The translations under genes were made by a program, and so were the position numbers. 64,000 bases of DNA from Hyphomicrobiales bacterium (GTDB lineage: Bacteria > Pseudomonadota > Alphaproteobacteria > Rhizobiales > JACESI01): assembly GCA_039989895.1 (NCBI GenBank), contig JBDXGY010000001.1, positions 1 through 64,000 on the forward strand, in the 5' to 3' direction. Below are positions 1-7,638 of this stretch, in pieces (the stretch's first letter is position 1; the number at the start of each line of letters is the position of its first letter). A model generated the notes under the pieces. The model was not told where the DNA came from and made no database searches. It was given only the letters and a program-made list of their open reading frames with translations.

Positions 1-630
1 AGCATACTCAATACAGGCATGATCATCAGAACAAACAAGCAGATTTTTACCCTTTACTTTAGGGGCAATATCTTCAAAAAAACGGACATAATCCGTTTGG
101 TAGTCAGTGTTTCTGATATGGACAGCTGAGTAGGGTTTTTCAATCTTACTAAGACGATTGATAATTTCAACGGACACTTTTTTAGTGAATTTAAGCCGCT
201 TTAGACATTCGCTAGATCTCTCGCCACCACCAGAATCTTCATGGATCAAAAGCCACCTTCTATGCCTTCGCCTTATACTGAAGTTTATTTTTCTCAGTGT
301 GTATTTGCTGACGAATTTAAGCCGCCTTTCATTCCAGACAGCAAAATAATATCTCCCCTGTAGAAACAACCAAATGTCAATACGTTCTTTTCTTTTCATT
401 TTTTTTGGCAATAAGAACGATGCGATATTTTTGAGCCAATCAGGCGCTTTATAAATAATAGCATCATCTCGTGGTTCAAAATAATTGGAAAAATCGTCAA
501 CTAAACCAGAATTATAAGAATCAAGAATAAGCTTTCGATTGTATTCGAGACAATAGCTCCAACAGCGTTCTATCTGACATAAAGTGTCATTTAAGCCACC
601 CCGTGGCCGACACAGCACAACCTTTGGCAA
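1..630 (-). CDS. Fucosyltransferase-like glycosyltransferase, 5' part only (runs off left edge)
   Basis: An open frame of 210 codons runs from a TTG at 630 down to base 1 without a stop, so the C-terminus lies outside the window. The TTG is preceded by a good ribosome binding site (AGGAG, 8 bases upstream), and an in-frame stop lies just above it. The N-terminus reads LPKVVLCRPRGGLNDTLCQIE, a typical glycine-rich sugar-nucleotide transferase opening. Near residue 170 lies HIRNTDYQTDY, followed by a VCSDD segment, which resembles the HxRxxD region of GT11/NodZ-like fucosyltransferases. The likely role is adding a sugar to a surface glycan or repeat unit in the cytoplasm. The donor and acceptor cannot be read from the sequence, and the fold assignment is inference from these motifs. 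Confidence 0.6.
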   Translation of the reverse strand, partial: MPKVVLCRPRGGLNDTLCQIERCWSYCLEYNRKLILDSYNSGLVDDFSNYFEPRDDAIIYKAPDWLKNIASFLLPKKMKRKERIDIWLFLQGRYYFAVWNERRLKFVSKYTLRKINFSIRRRHRRWLLIHEDSGGGERSSECLKRLKFTKKVSVEIINRLSKIEKPYSAVHIRNTDYQTDYVRFFEDIAPKVKGKNLLVCSDDHACIEYA

Positions 631-816
631 ATGCCTCTCTCCTACTTCAAACAATTAGACGAAATTAAGTAACATCAGCACGCAATAATCACCAGACATA
701 CTACCAAGCATTTCCAGCAGTCATTATCAGATTAGTTACCCAATTCCCAATTCATTAAATGCCCAAACCACACGCACTCAGATTGTGAATCTTCATACCT
801 TCAGATGGATATGCGA

Positions 817-1209
817 CTAGAGAAGACCAGCCTCATCTAAAACTTTACGGGCGGCGCGGAAACATTCAAGTGATTGTGGCACGCCGCAATAAATTCCTAT
901 GACGTGAATGATGGCACGGATCTCTTCTTTGGAAACGCCATTGTTAAGCGCGCCTTTGCAATGCAGTTCCCATTCCTGCATTTTGCCAAGCGCGCCGATC
1001 ATGGAAAGATTCATCATTGAGCGCGTTTTAGCATCAATGACATCATCACCCCATCCAAAACCCCAACACCATGCCGTCATTGCCTCTTGAAAGGGGCGTG
1101 TAAAATCATCAGCAGCTGCCAGATTATTTTCCACATAGTCCGCACCGAGTGTTTGCTTGCGCTTTTCCAATCCTTTTAGAAAAAGATCTTCGTCAAATAT
1201 AGTATCCAT
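817..1209 (-). CDS. Carboxymuconolactone decarboxylase (CMD) family protein
   Basis: This 130-residue protein has the length and helical pattern of the CMD/AhpD-like fold. The family signature is the segment around residues 75-110, WELHCKGALNNGVSKEEI followed by IIHVIGIYCGVP, with the conserved E-x-x-H and the glycine-rich turn. Family members include 4-carboxymuconolactone decarboxylase of the protocatechuate pathway and many uncharacterised enzymes. No other beta-ketoadipate genes are nearby, so pcaC is not assigned. The CxxC pair of true AhpD peroxidases is absent. It stands alone on the minus strand, divergent from the aminotransferase gene at 1390. The substrate is unknown. Confidence 0.8.
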   Translation of the reverse strand: MDTIFDEDLFLKGLEKRKQTLGADYVENNLAAADDFTRPFQEAMTAWCWGFGWGDDVIDAKTRSMMNLSMIGALGKMQEWELHCKGALNNGVSKEEIRAIIHVIGIYCGVPQSLECFRAARKVLDEAGLL

Positions 1210-1389
1210 ATCAGCTCGTCATCCCATATTATTTAGAGTGTTCTTCACATGAAAATAGGCATTAGGAACTTTTATCCATCTAGGGTCTAGCCTATCAAAT
1301 TTTGGTATCATAGAGGCGCTATTCAGCGTAGATTATATCCGATAAAGTGTATCCAATATTTTGACGCGCCTTACCAAAAGGAACCTGAT

Positions 1390-2778
1390 ATGAATCAGCA
1401 ATTGAATCAAAATGATATAAGCCATGTTGTCAAAGCTGATAAGGCCAATGTTTGGCATCATCTGACGCAGCATAAAAAGTTTGATGATGTTGATCCTTTA
1501 ATTATTGTTGAGGGCAAAGGCATGCGGGTTTGGAACCAGGCAGGCCGCGAGCACCTGGATGCAGTATCGGGCGGTGTTTGGACAGTGAATGTTGGCTATG
1601 GCCGCGAGACCATTGCAAATGCAGTGCGTGATCAACTTGTTAAAATGAATTATTTTGCAGGCTCCATGGGCTCCATCCCTGGTGCTTTATTTGCTGAGCG
1701 TTTGATCGAAAAAATGCCGGGCATGAGCCGAGTTTATTATTCAAACTCCGGATCGGAAGCTAACGAAAAATGCTTCAAAATTGTTCGCCAAATTGCTCAC
1801 AATAAATACGGCGGGAAGAAACACAAAATTCTCTATCGGCACCGCGACTATCATGGCACGACAATCGCCAATCTTTCAGCTTGTGGACAAGACGAACGTA
1901 AAGCACAATTTGGCCCCTTCACGCCCGGCTTCATTGAGGTGCCGCACTGTCTTGAATATCGCTCTCAATGGGGCGACGTGGACGACTATGGTATCCGCGC
2001 AGCAAACGCTATCGAAGAGGTAATTCTGCGCGAGGGTGCTGATACCGTAGGCGCTTTATGTCTTGAACCAATCACGGCAGGCGGCGGCGTAATTACGCCA
2101 CCTGAAGGTTATTGGCAACGGGTTCAGGAAATTTGCCAAAAATACGATATATTGCTCCACATAGACGAAGTTGTTTGTGGCATGGGCCGCACCGGCACAT
2201 GGTTCGGTCATCAGCATTACGGCATCAAACCAGATATGGTGACCATGGCAAAAGGTCTGGCCTCTGGCTATGCTGCGATTTCTTGTACCGTCACAACGGA
2301 AGAAGTCTTCGAGATGTTTAAAGCGGATCCCGACGACCCAATGAGTTACTTCCGTGATATTTCGACATTTGGCGGCTGTACAGCTGGCCCCGCTGCTGCC
2401 CTTGAAAATATGCGTATTCTTGAAGATGAGAAGCTTTTAGAAAACACTGTAGCGATGGGCGATTATCTTATGAATAAACTGGAAGGTCTTAAAGCTAAAC
2501 ATTCCATCATTGGTGATGTGCGCGGTAAAGGCTTATTCTGCGGCGCTGAACTGGTTGCTGATCGCGAAACCAAGGAGCCTGTCCATGAGAGCGTCTCAAT
2601 GGCAATTATCGCGGAGTGCTTCAAGCATGATGCTGTGATTATCGGCGCAACGAACCGCTCTTTAAATGGCTTCAACAATACCTTGTGCCTCAGCCCTGCC
2701 CTTATCTGTACAAAGGATGATCTCGATGAGATTATTGAAAGTATTGATGGCGCCATCACACGGGTTACTGCCGCATAG
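1390..2778 (+). CDS. tpa: Class III aminotransferase, probably taurine--pyruvate aminotransferase
   Basis: A complete 462-residue PLP-dependent fold-type I aminotransferase. The PLP-binding lysine is Lys288 in the segment MAKGLASG, the cofactor Asp lies in LLHIDEVVCG, and the glycine-rich region is SNSGSEANE. The N-terminus (VWHHLTQHK, then VSGGVWTVNVGYGR) closely follows taurine-pyruvate aminotransferases as I know them. These transfer the amino group of taurine to pyruvate, giving sulfoacetaldehyde and alanine in the cytosol. The ATG follows AAGGAACCTGAT, an adequate ribosome binding site. No sulfoacetaldehyde acetyltransferase (xsc) lies in the window, so the substrate could be a different omega-amino acid. 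Family assignment is firm; the taurine specificity is inference. Confidence 0.78.
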   Translation: MNQQLNQNDISHVVKADKANVWHHLTQHKKFDDVDPLIIVEGKGMRVWNQAGREHLDAVSGGVWTVNVGYGRETIANAVRDQLVKMNYFAGSMGSIPGALFAERLIEKMPGMSRVYYSNSGSEANEKCFKIVRQIAHNKYGGKKHKILYRHRDYHGTTIANLSACGQDERKAQFGPFTPGFIEVPHCLEYRSQWGDVDDYGIRAANAIEEVILREGADTVGALCLEPITAGGGVITPPEGYWQRVQEICQKYDILLHIDEVVCGMGRTGTWFGHQHYGIKPDMVTMAKGLASGYAAISCTVTTEEVFEMFKADPDDPMSYFRDISTFGGCTAGPAAALENMRILEDEKLLENTVAMGDYLMNKLEGLKAKHSIIGDVRGKGLFCGAELVADRETKEPVHESVSMAIIAECFKHDAVIIGATNRSLNGFNNTLCLSPALICTKDDLDEIIESIDGAITRVTAA

Positions 2779-2945
2779 ATTCCACCCATAGATTGAAGCT
2801 TGAGAATGCCTGCATTTTTTGCTTCTTGAAAAGGTCAAATCCCATCAAATAGCCTTATTGCGATCATGCATAAGCCATATAATCATCATATTGATCGTTA
2901 TATGGAGGGCTCTATTAAATAGTAATTATTTAAAAGGACAGCCCA

Positions 2946-3314
2946 TTGAGAAAAATCACTTTAGCACTCGTTGCCCTCATGCTCACGATTGGGGCAAATA
3001 CGGCGTTCGCAAAATCCACGATCGGCATTGCATCATTTTATTGGCAAGATCAAAAAACAGCCAATGGCGAACAATTCCGTAAACATGAGCTAACCGCAGC
3101 CCATCGCACCCTGCCTTTCGGCACATTGGTTCGTGTAACGCGGCTCAGCAATGGCAAGAAAGTGACCGTACGCATTAATGATCGTGGCCCCTTTGTTAAA
3201 GGCCGTATCATCGATCTATCTTTGGGTGCCGCAAATAAGATTGGCCTCAGCAAAAAGACCGGCCTGACAAAAGTGAAGATCGAGGTTGTTGGTAAAACAA
3301 AACGCCGCAAATAA
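2946..3314 (+). CDS. RlpA-like double-psi beta-barrel secreted protein
   Basis: A 122-residue protein that starts at a TTG with AGGA about ten bases upstream. Residues 1-22 form a Sec signal peptide ending in TAFA. The remainder is a single RlpA/DPBB domain with the family segments [28 protein letters not shown] and [18 protein letters not shown]. RlpA proteins act on peptidoglycan lacking stem peptides, or are inactive wall binders. This copy lacks both a lipobox and a SPOR domain, so it should be free in the periplasm. The catalytic Asp of the family corresponds to the IND or IIDLS aspartates. The activity has not been demonstrated for such short versions. Confidence 0.85.
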   Translation: MRKITLALVALMLTIGANTAFAKSTIGIASFYWQDQKTANGEQFRKHELTAAHRTLPFGTLVRVTRLSNGKKVTVRINDRGPFVKGRIIDLSLGAANKIGLSKKTGLTKVKIEVVGKTKRRK

Positions 3315-3370
3315 AATCAAAGCCTTACATCAATTGATCAGAAAATAACCGTCTCGACGAGAGGGATGAC

Positions 3371-4150
3371 TCAACTTGCGACGAGATCAGAGAGTTCTGA
3401 TGCAGCTTGGCGTAAATGCGGCAAATGCTCACGCGAGCTTTCAATCGAAAGTCGTTGGGTTGGCGCATGAAATGACAATGTTGAAATCAGCCGCCCCAGA
3501 TCATCTTTAATCGGCACTGCTATCGCTATCATGCCATCCATAAATTCTTCGTCATCTTCAGCATGCCCGCGCTCACGGGTGATTTGTGCTTCATCTTTGA
3601 TGCGTGCAGGATCCGTGATTGTTCTATCTGTGCGCGCATCAAACCGTGATGCCAACAGATAACGTTTCAAGTGGCTATCTTGAAAAGTCGACAAATACAT
3701 CTTACCGCTGGCGGTGCAATAAAACGGCACCTGCGTTCCAATCGGCAATTGAATCCGCAGTGGCCATTTTGTTTCAATACGATCAAGATAAATCATCGCC
3801 TGTCGCTCAGGCACAGCTATGTTGCAGGTCTCGCCTATCTGATCAGCAAGCCTTGTCAAAATAGCCACCCGCGCCGTTCTCATCCGCATGGACGACATAA
3901 TATTCATCGACATTTTACGGCATCGCCGACCAACGGTATAGGTGCGACCATCCAATTCGCGCTGCAAAAAGCCCTCTGCCTCTAAAGTTGCAAAGAGCCT
4001 GTGTATTGTTGGTTTGGGAAGCCCAATTTCCGCATTAACGTCAGTAGGCGTAACAGGAACACCAGCCCGAGACACTACTTCTAACACTAACAACAATCTC
4101 AAATTAGTCGGAATTGTCTCTGTCTTACGATCTAATTCTGCAACACTCAC
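3371..4150 (-). CDS. IclR-family transcriptional regulator
   Basis: A 259-residue regulator with an N-terminal winged helix-turn-helix (about residues 15-70, including TDVNAEIGLPKPTIHRLFATLEAEG) and a C-terminal IclR effector domain (about 85-255). The effector domain includes ASGKMYLS and the C-terminal IAVPIKDDLGRLISTLSFHAPT segment. It lies 24 bases downstream of dctM on the same strand and is probably the last gene of the TRAP operon. IclR proteins bind short palindromes as dimers or tetramers and respond to small metabolites. The palindrome at 7549-7565 between dctP and the GMC gene is its most likely target. Whether it represses or activates is not visible. Confidence 0.92.
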   Translation of the reverse strand: MSVAELDRKTETIPTNLRLLLVLEVVSRAGVPVTPTDVNAEIGLPKPTIHRLFATLEAEGFLQRELDGRTYTVGRRCRKMSMNIMSSMRMRTARVAILTRLADQIGETCNIAVPERQAMIYLDRIETKWPLRIQLPIGTQVPFYCTASGKMYLSTFQDSHLKRYLLASRFDARTDRTITDPARIKDEAQITRERGHAEDDEEFMDGMIAIAVPIKDDLGRLISTLSFHAPTQRLSIESSREHLPHLRQAASELSDLVAS

Positions 4151-4174
4151 AGCTTCTCATTACCTTTTTTTAAA

Positions 4175-5536
4175 TCAATGTTTAGGCAACAAGATTGTAG
4201 CAAGCTCAGGTGTCAACGCAACAGTTATCCAGACAATTAGCAGCGCAACAAGATAAATCACACTAAACTTCAACAGTCGGAAATACGGAACCCCAGTTAC
4301 ACCACTGGCAACATAGAGATTCAAACCATAAGGCGGCGTAATAAACCCAATTGAAGCACCAACCAAAAAGATTACTGAGAAATGGATTGGATCAACACCG
4401 ACAGAATGCGCAATTGGCGCAAGAATAGGGGCCAGAATAATAGTAACCGGAAGGCTTTCTAAAATCATACCAGCGACAAACACAATGCCCATGGCTGTAA
4501 ACAAGACCGCATAATAACCACCCATGCTTGTAACAAAATTACCGATTGTCTCTTGAGCACCCAGCAATGACATAATCTGTTGCATAACAACAGAAACGGC
4601 AATCAAGGGAGCCAGAATACCTGTAATTTGAGCTGAACGCATTGTAATGCTCGGTATCTCTGTGAATTTAAAGCCTTCTACAACAAACATCTCGCCAAAG
4701 CTTTTATCAGCGATAGACCGGCTTTTATCACCAGAGCTAAGCAGCTTGTATAACGGCAAGCAAATAAGCCCTACAATGATACAAAACCCAACAGTCACGC
4801 CAGCAGCTTCGGTCGGTGAAAATTTACCTGTATAAATCCCCCAGAGAACCAAGCCGATGGCAAAGAAACCGAGCCAAGCACCGAAGCCCGTTTTCAAAAC
4901 CCGTACAACATCAAAATCAATCAAATGACCCCAACCGTTGATGCGGCAAACAATCCAGCAAACAAACTGCATGGCGACCACCATCAAGATACCAGGAATG
5001 ATCCCAGCAATGAAAAGATCCGAAATCGGCAAGTTCATTAAGAAGCCATAGACGATGAAGATAATGGATGGCGGGATGATAATACCAACAGTACCGCCTG
5101 CTGCAGCTGTCGCCGCAGAAAAGCGCTCATCATAGCCCCCCTTCACCATTTCAGGATGAAGCATAGAGCCGATTGTTGCAGTTGTTGCGGAATTGGACCC
5201 AGAGATCGCAGCAAAAAGACCGCAGGCCCCAATCGCGGCCATCGCCAGCCCCCCACGAAGCCAGCCGAGACAGGAATAAGCAAAATCAGACAATCGTCGC
5301 GCAATGCCTGAACGGTTAATCAAGTCACCTGTCAAAATGAAGAGCGGCATTGCTAAAAGAGCAAAACCTTTACTGAACACATTGGACAAAGCAGAACCAA
5401 TGTTATCAAGCGGAAAACCGATGACAAAACTAGCGCATATAACCCAGTAACCGATCACCAAAAAGACGGGCACACCCAACATAAAGAAGACAGTAACACC
5501 CAGTGAAACAAGAGTTATTATTGTGCTATCGCTCAT
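4175..5536 (-). CDS. dctM: TRAP transporter large permease (DctM family)
   Basis: A 453-residue polytopic membrane protein with about twelve hydrophobic segments. It carries DctM-family landmarks such as FVIGFPLDNIGSALSNVFSKGFALLAMPLFILTG split over the first helices, GGTVGIIIPPSI and GFITPPYGLNLYVASG. It is the ion-coupled translocation subunit of a tripartite ATP-independent periplasmic transporter. It overlaps the upstream dctQ by four bases (ATGA), which indicates translational coupling. The cluster order is dctP, dctQ, dctM, iclR. The substrate is unknown; the divergent GMC oxidoreductase suggests an alcohol, polyol or similar carbon source. Confidence 0.93.
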   Translation of the reverse strand: MSDSTIITLVSLGVTVFFMLGVPVFLVIGYWVICASFVIGFPLDNIGSALSNVFSKGFALLAMPLFILTGDLINRSGIARRLSDFAYSCLGWLRGGLAMAAIGACGLFAAISGSNSATTATIGSMLHPEMVKGGYDERFSAATAAAGGTVGIIIPPSIIFIVYGFLMNLPISDLFIAGIIPGILMVVAMQFVCWIVCRINGWGHLIDFDVVRVLKTGFGAWLGFFAIGLVLWGIYTGKFSPTEAAGVTVGFCIIVGLICLPLYKLLSSGDKSRSIADKSFGEMFVVEGFKFTEIPSITMRSAQITGILAPLIAVSVVMQQIMSLLGAQETIGNFVTSMGGYYAVLFTAMGIVFVAGMILESLPVTIILAPILAPIAHSVGVDPIHFSVIFLVGASIGFITPPYGLNLYVASGVTGVPYFRLLKFSVIYLVALLIVWITVALTPELATILLPKH

Positions 5537-6204
5537 GCGTCACCCCCGATCACAGCACGCTCGATAAGTGGCGCACCACTCTTGTAATTATCAAAATCAT
5601 CGAGAAGGTTCTTCAAAACCCGTCCAGCTAGTAGCATGAAAGCAATTGGCACCGAAGTAAGAAACCACCACTGCAATACATTGTCAGTCCCAAGAAGAAT
5701 TTGGAAATTAGCCGCAGCATTCATAGTGATCCGCGTGGACGTAACAATAACAATCCAACAAAAGCCAAACCATAACAACGCATCCAAACAAAGACACGCG
5801 ATTTGAGCTTTTCTTGGCATATTTGTTCTAAATTCAGTGAAGGCCAAATGGGTGCGCAACTTGACGTTATAAGCACAACCGAACCACGTCATAATAAGAA
5901 ATAAGAATGGAGGCAGGGTCGTAGACCACGGTGCCTGCTCATTAAGAAGAAAACGCCGGAACACTTCAACAAAGATAATCCCAGCGATTAAAAGATAAGA
6001 ATACACCATCACTGAACGTTCGAAATGGCGCTCAAGAAAAGGCACTTTTCGATATAACGTCAGTACCAAAAACGCGCCAGTCAGTGTCGCAAAAAAACCA
6101 ACGAGCCATGCCCCAGGTTTGCGCGCTGCATCGAGCATTATAAATGAATCATTAGAAAAAAAAGCCGTAATAATCGCACCAGCTTCAGCCAATAGCGTTC
6201 CCAT
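5533..6204 (-). CDS. dctQ: TRAP transporter small permease (DctQ family)
   Basis: A membrane protein of 223 residues with about four to five hydrophobic segments, matching the DctQ small subunit that bridges the binding protein and DctM. The frame is open further upstream to 6294. That longer form would overlap dctP by 16 bases and translate through a perfect hairpin at 6237-6262. The ATG at 6204 has GGGAG about six bases before it and is preferred. Another ATG at 6225 is possible. The segment EVFRRFLLNEQAPWSTTLPP resembles the DctQ core, where an R-x-x-F-N-x-P-xxW-xxE pattern is usual. The 3' end overlaps dctM by four bases. Confidence 0.88.
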   Translation of the reverse strand: MGTLLAEAGAIITAFFSNDSFIMLDAARKPGAWLVGFFATLTGAFLVLTLYRKVPFLERHFERSVMVYSYLLIAGIIFVEVFRRFLLNEQAPWSTTLPPFLFLIMTWFGCAYNVKLRTHLAFTEFRTNMPRKAQIACLCLDALLWFGFCWIVIVTSTRITMNAAANFQILLGTDNVLQWWFLTSVPIAFMLLAGRVLKNLLDDFDNYKSGAPLIERAVIGGDA

Positions 6205-6236
6205 TAAATTCTCCCACCCAGACATAACAAGCGCTT

Positions 6237-6262
6237 CGAAGCGGCTGAAAACAGCCGCTTCG
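6237..6262. promoter_or_regulatory. Perfect stem-loop in the dctP-dctQ intergenic region
   Basis: Eleven-base arms (6237-6247 and 6252-6262) pair perfectly around a four-base loop, just after the dctP stop codon at 6279-6281 and before the preferred dctQ start at 6204. There is no long U-run on the minus strand after the stem. It therefore looks more like an mRNA 3'-end stabiliser or a partial terminator than a full stop. Such hairpins are known to let a binding protein be made in excess over its membrane subunits. Confidence 0.6.
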
Positions 6263-6278
6263 ATTATAGTATAGTATA

Positions 6279-7511
6279 TTAACCGCGCCACCAACGACGT
6301 GGTTCAACATTTTCTGCCAATGTATTTTCAGGAATCTCACGAGCAGCTTTTGCGATATCCGTATAGGTATCAATGCCGCCGGCCCAGCCGTTAAGGCGCT
6401 CACGCCACTGTTCCCACAATTTTGGTTGAGAATCGACAGAACACATATCTTTAGCAAGTTGGATCTGATCATCACCCAGTGTTGCCAAACGCACATCATT
6501 CTCTTTAAAGATCGTGCCATCAAGCTGTGGTGTTGAGAAACCAACCGTATTCACGAGAGCAGCTTCGTTTGCAGCCTGAACGTGAACCTGTGCGAGGTAA
6601 GATGATTCCATAATAGCATCTTGAAGGTGTGCTTCCATTGAATCAAACACTTTCGCAGACATAGACGTATGCTCAGTACCGCAGAAAAATTTAAGATCCA
6701 CACACTGAGATACAACCGGTGACATATTCGCATAAGCAACCGCAGAAGCCCATGTTTCAGCACCATCGATAAGACCCTGCTTCAGGCCATCAAGTGTTTC
6801 AGACCAAGCAACTGGAACCGGGTTGAGGTTCATCGCTGTCATAGCAATACGGCCAAGCTGTGTACCTGTCACGCGGTTTTTCGTACCGAATAATTCTTCA
6901 AGTTTTGTGACTGTCGGTTTATCTGCAAAGCTTTGACCCAGCTGAATGCCGCGAAGTTCTGCATGTGAGAACAGGAATTTCAAACCGTGACGCTTTTCAA
7001 GCGGGTCACGAAGAATTCGCTGACTTTCTGGGTGATAAAGGAAATGATACTGCGCAGCACGACTTGGGAACATGTAAGCATAATCAAGAACATTGAGATA
7101 AGGTGCACCGCCCGCAGAATTCTGCGTAGAAGCTGCATACATATCCACAACGCCGAGTTGTGTTTTTTCAACGCAAGAAAGCTGACCACAAATGGCATTG
7201 TCGCCAATAAATTCAACAGCAATCTCACCCTCAGTGCGCTCTTCCAAGTCACGAGCAAACTCAAGACAACCAGCGCGTTCGATAAGAAGGTTACGCTGAT
7301 TGAATCCAGCAGCACCGAATTTCAAAGTGTGCTTTGGTTTGTTTTTGTAACGTTTGTTGTAAGTAGTCTCCACCGCATTCGCGATTGAAGATAGGCTAAC
7401 AGCACCACCAAGTGTGCCCGCAGCTAAAAGTGTAGACGTAATACCGTATTGACTGGTTAGTTTAAATAGATCGCGACGCGAAATCGCACCGAACTTGTCT
7501 AGGACTGACAT
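6279..7511 (-). CDS. dctP: TRAP transporter substrate-binding protein (DctP family), Tat-type signal
   Basis: A 410-residue periplasmic solute receptor. The N-terminus has a twin-arginine motif (SRRDLFK at about residues 11-17) followed by a hydrophobic stretch ending near SIANA, so export by the Tat route is likely. The mature part has the DctP pattern: a KFGAAG beta strand, ELRGIQLG, the RVTGTQLGRIAMTAMNLNPV region with the ligand-binding arginine, and SETLDGLKQGLIDGAE. The start is firm, with GGGAGGAAAGC directly before the ATG. It is the first gene of the operon dctPQM-iclR and is divergent from the GMC oxidoreductase. The ligand is not known. Confidence 0.93.
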   Translation of the reverse strand: MSVLDKFGAISRRDLFKLTSQYGITSTLLAAGTLGGAVSLSSIANAVETTYNKRYKNKPKHTLKFGAAGFNQRNLLIERAGCLEFARDLEERTEGEIAVEFIGDNAICGQLSCVEKTQLGVVDMYAASTQNSAGGAPYLNVLDYAYMFPSRAAQYHFLYHPESQRILRDPLEKRHGLKFLFSHAELRGIQLGQSFADKPTVTKLEELFGTKNRVTGTQLGRIAMTAMNLNPVPVAWSETLDGLKQGLIDGAETWASAVAYANMSPVVSQCVDLKFFCGTEHTSMSAKVFDSMEAHLQDAIMESSYLAQVHVQAANEAALVNTVGFSTPQLDGTIFKENDVRLATLGDDQIQLAKDMCSVDSQPKLWEQWRERLNGWAGGIDTYTDIAKAAREIPENTLAENVEPRRWWRG

Positions 7512-7548
7512 GCTTTCCTCCCGTTATATTTTTCATAAGCCTCCATAA

Positions 7549-7565
7549 TGAGACTTGAAGTCTCA
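7549..7565. promoter_or_regulatory. 17-base palindrome, candidate IclR operator
   Basis: The sequence TGAGACTTGAAGTCTCA is a perfect inverted repeat with eight-base arms and a single central base. It lies 38 bases before the dctP start and 74 bases before the preferred GMC start. The 7-1-7 core geometry matches the palindromes known for IclR-type regulators, such as the E. coli IclR site. It is placed to control both divergent transcripts. Binding by the iclR product at 3371-4150 is inference. Confidence 0.55.
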
Positions 7566-7638
7566 AAAAAAGCACATTAATCTATTACTTGCAAGCATTC
7601 ATAACGACATGGGCATAACCCCACGGAGAAAGTTCCAT

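Noticed and set aside
2780-2945. Hairpin-like sequence after the aminotransferase gene
   Set aside because: The arms are short and interrupted, and no convincing terminator could be drawn.
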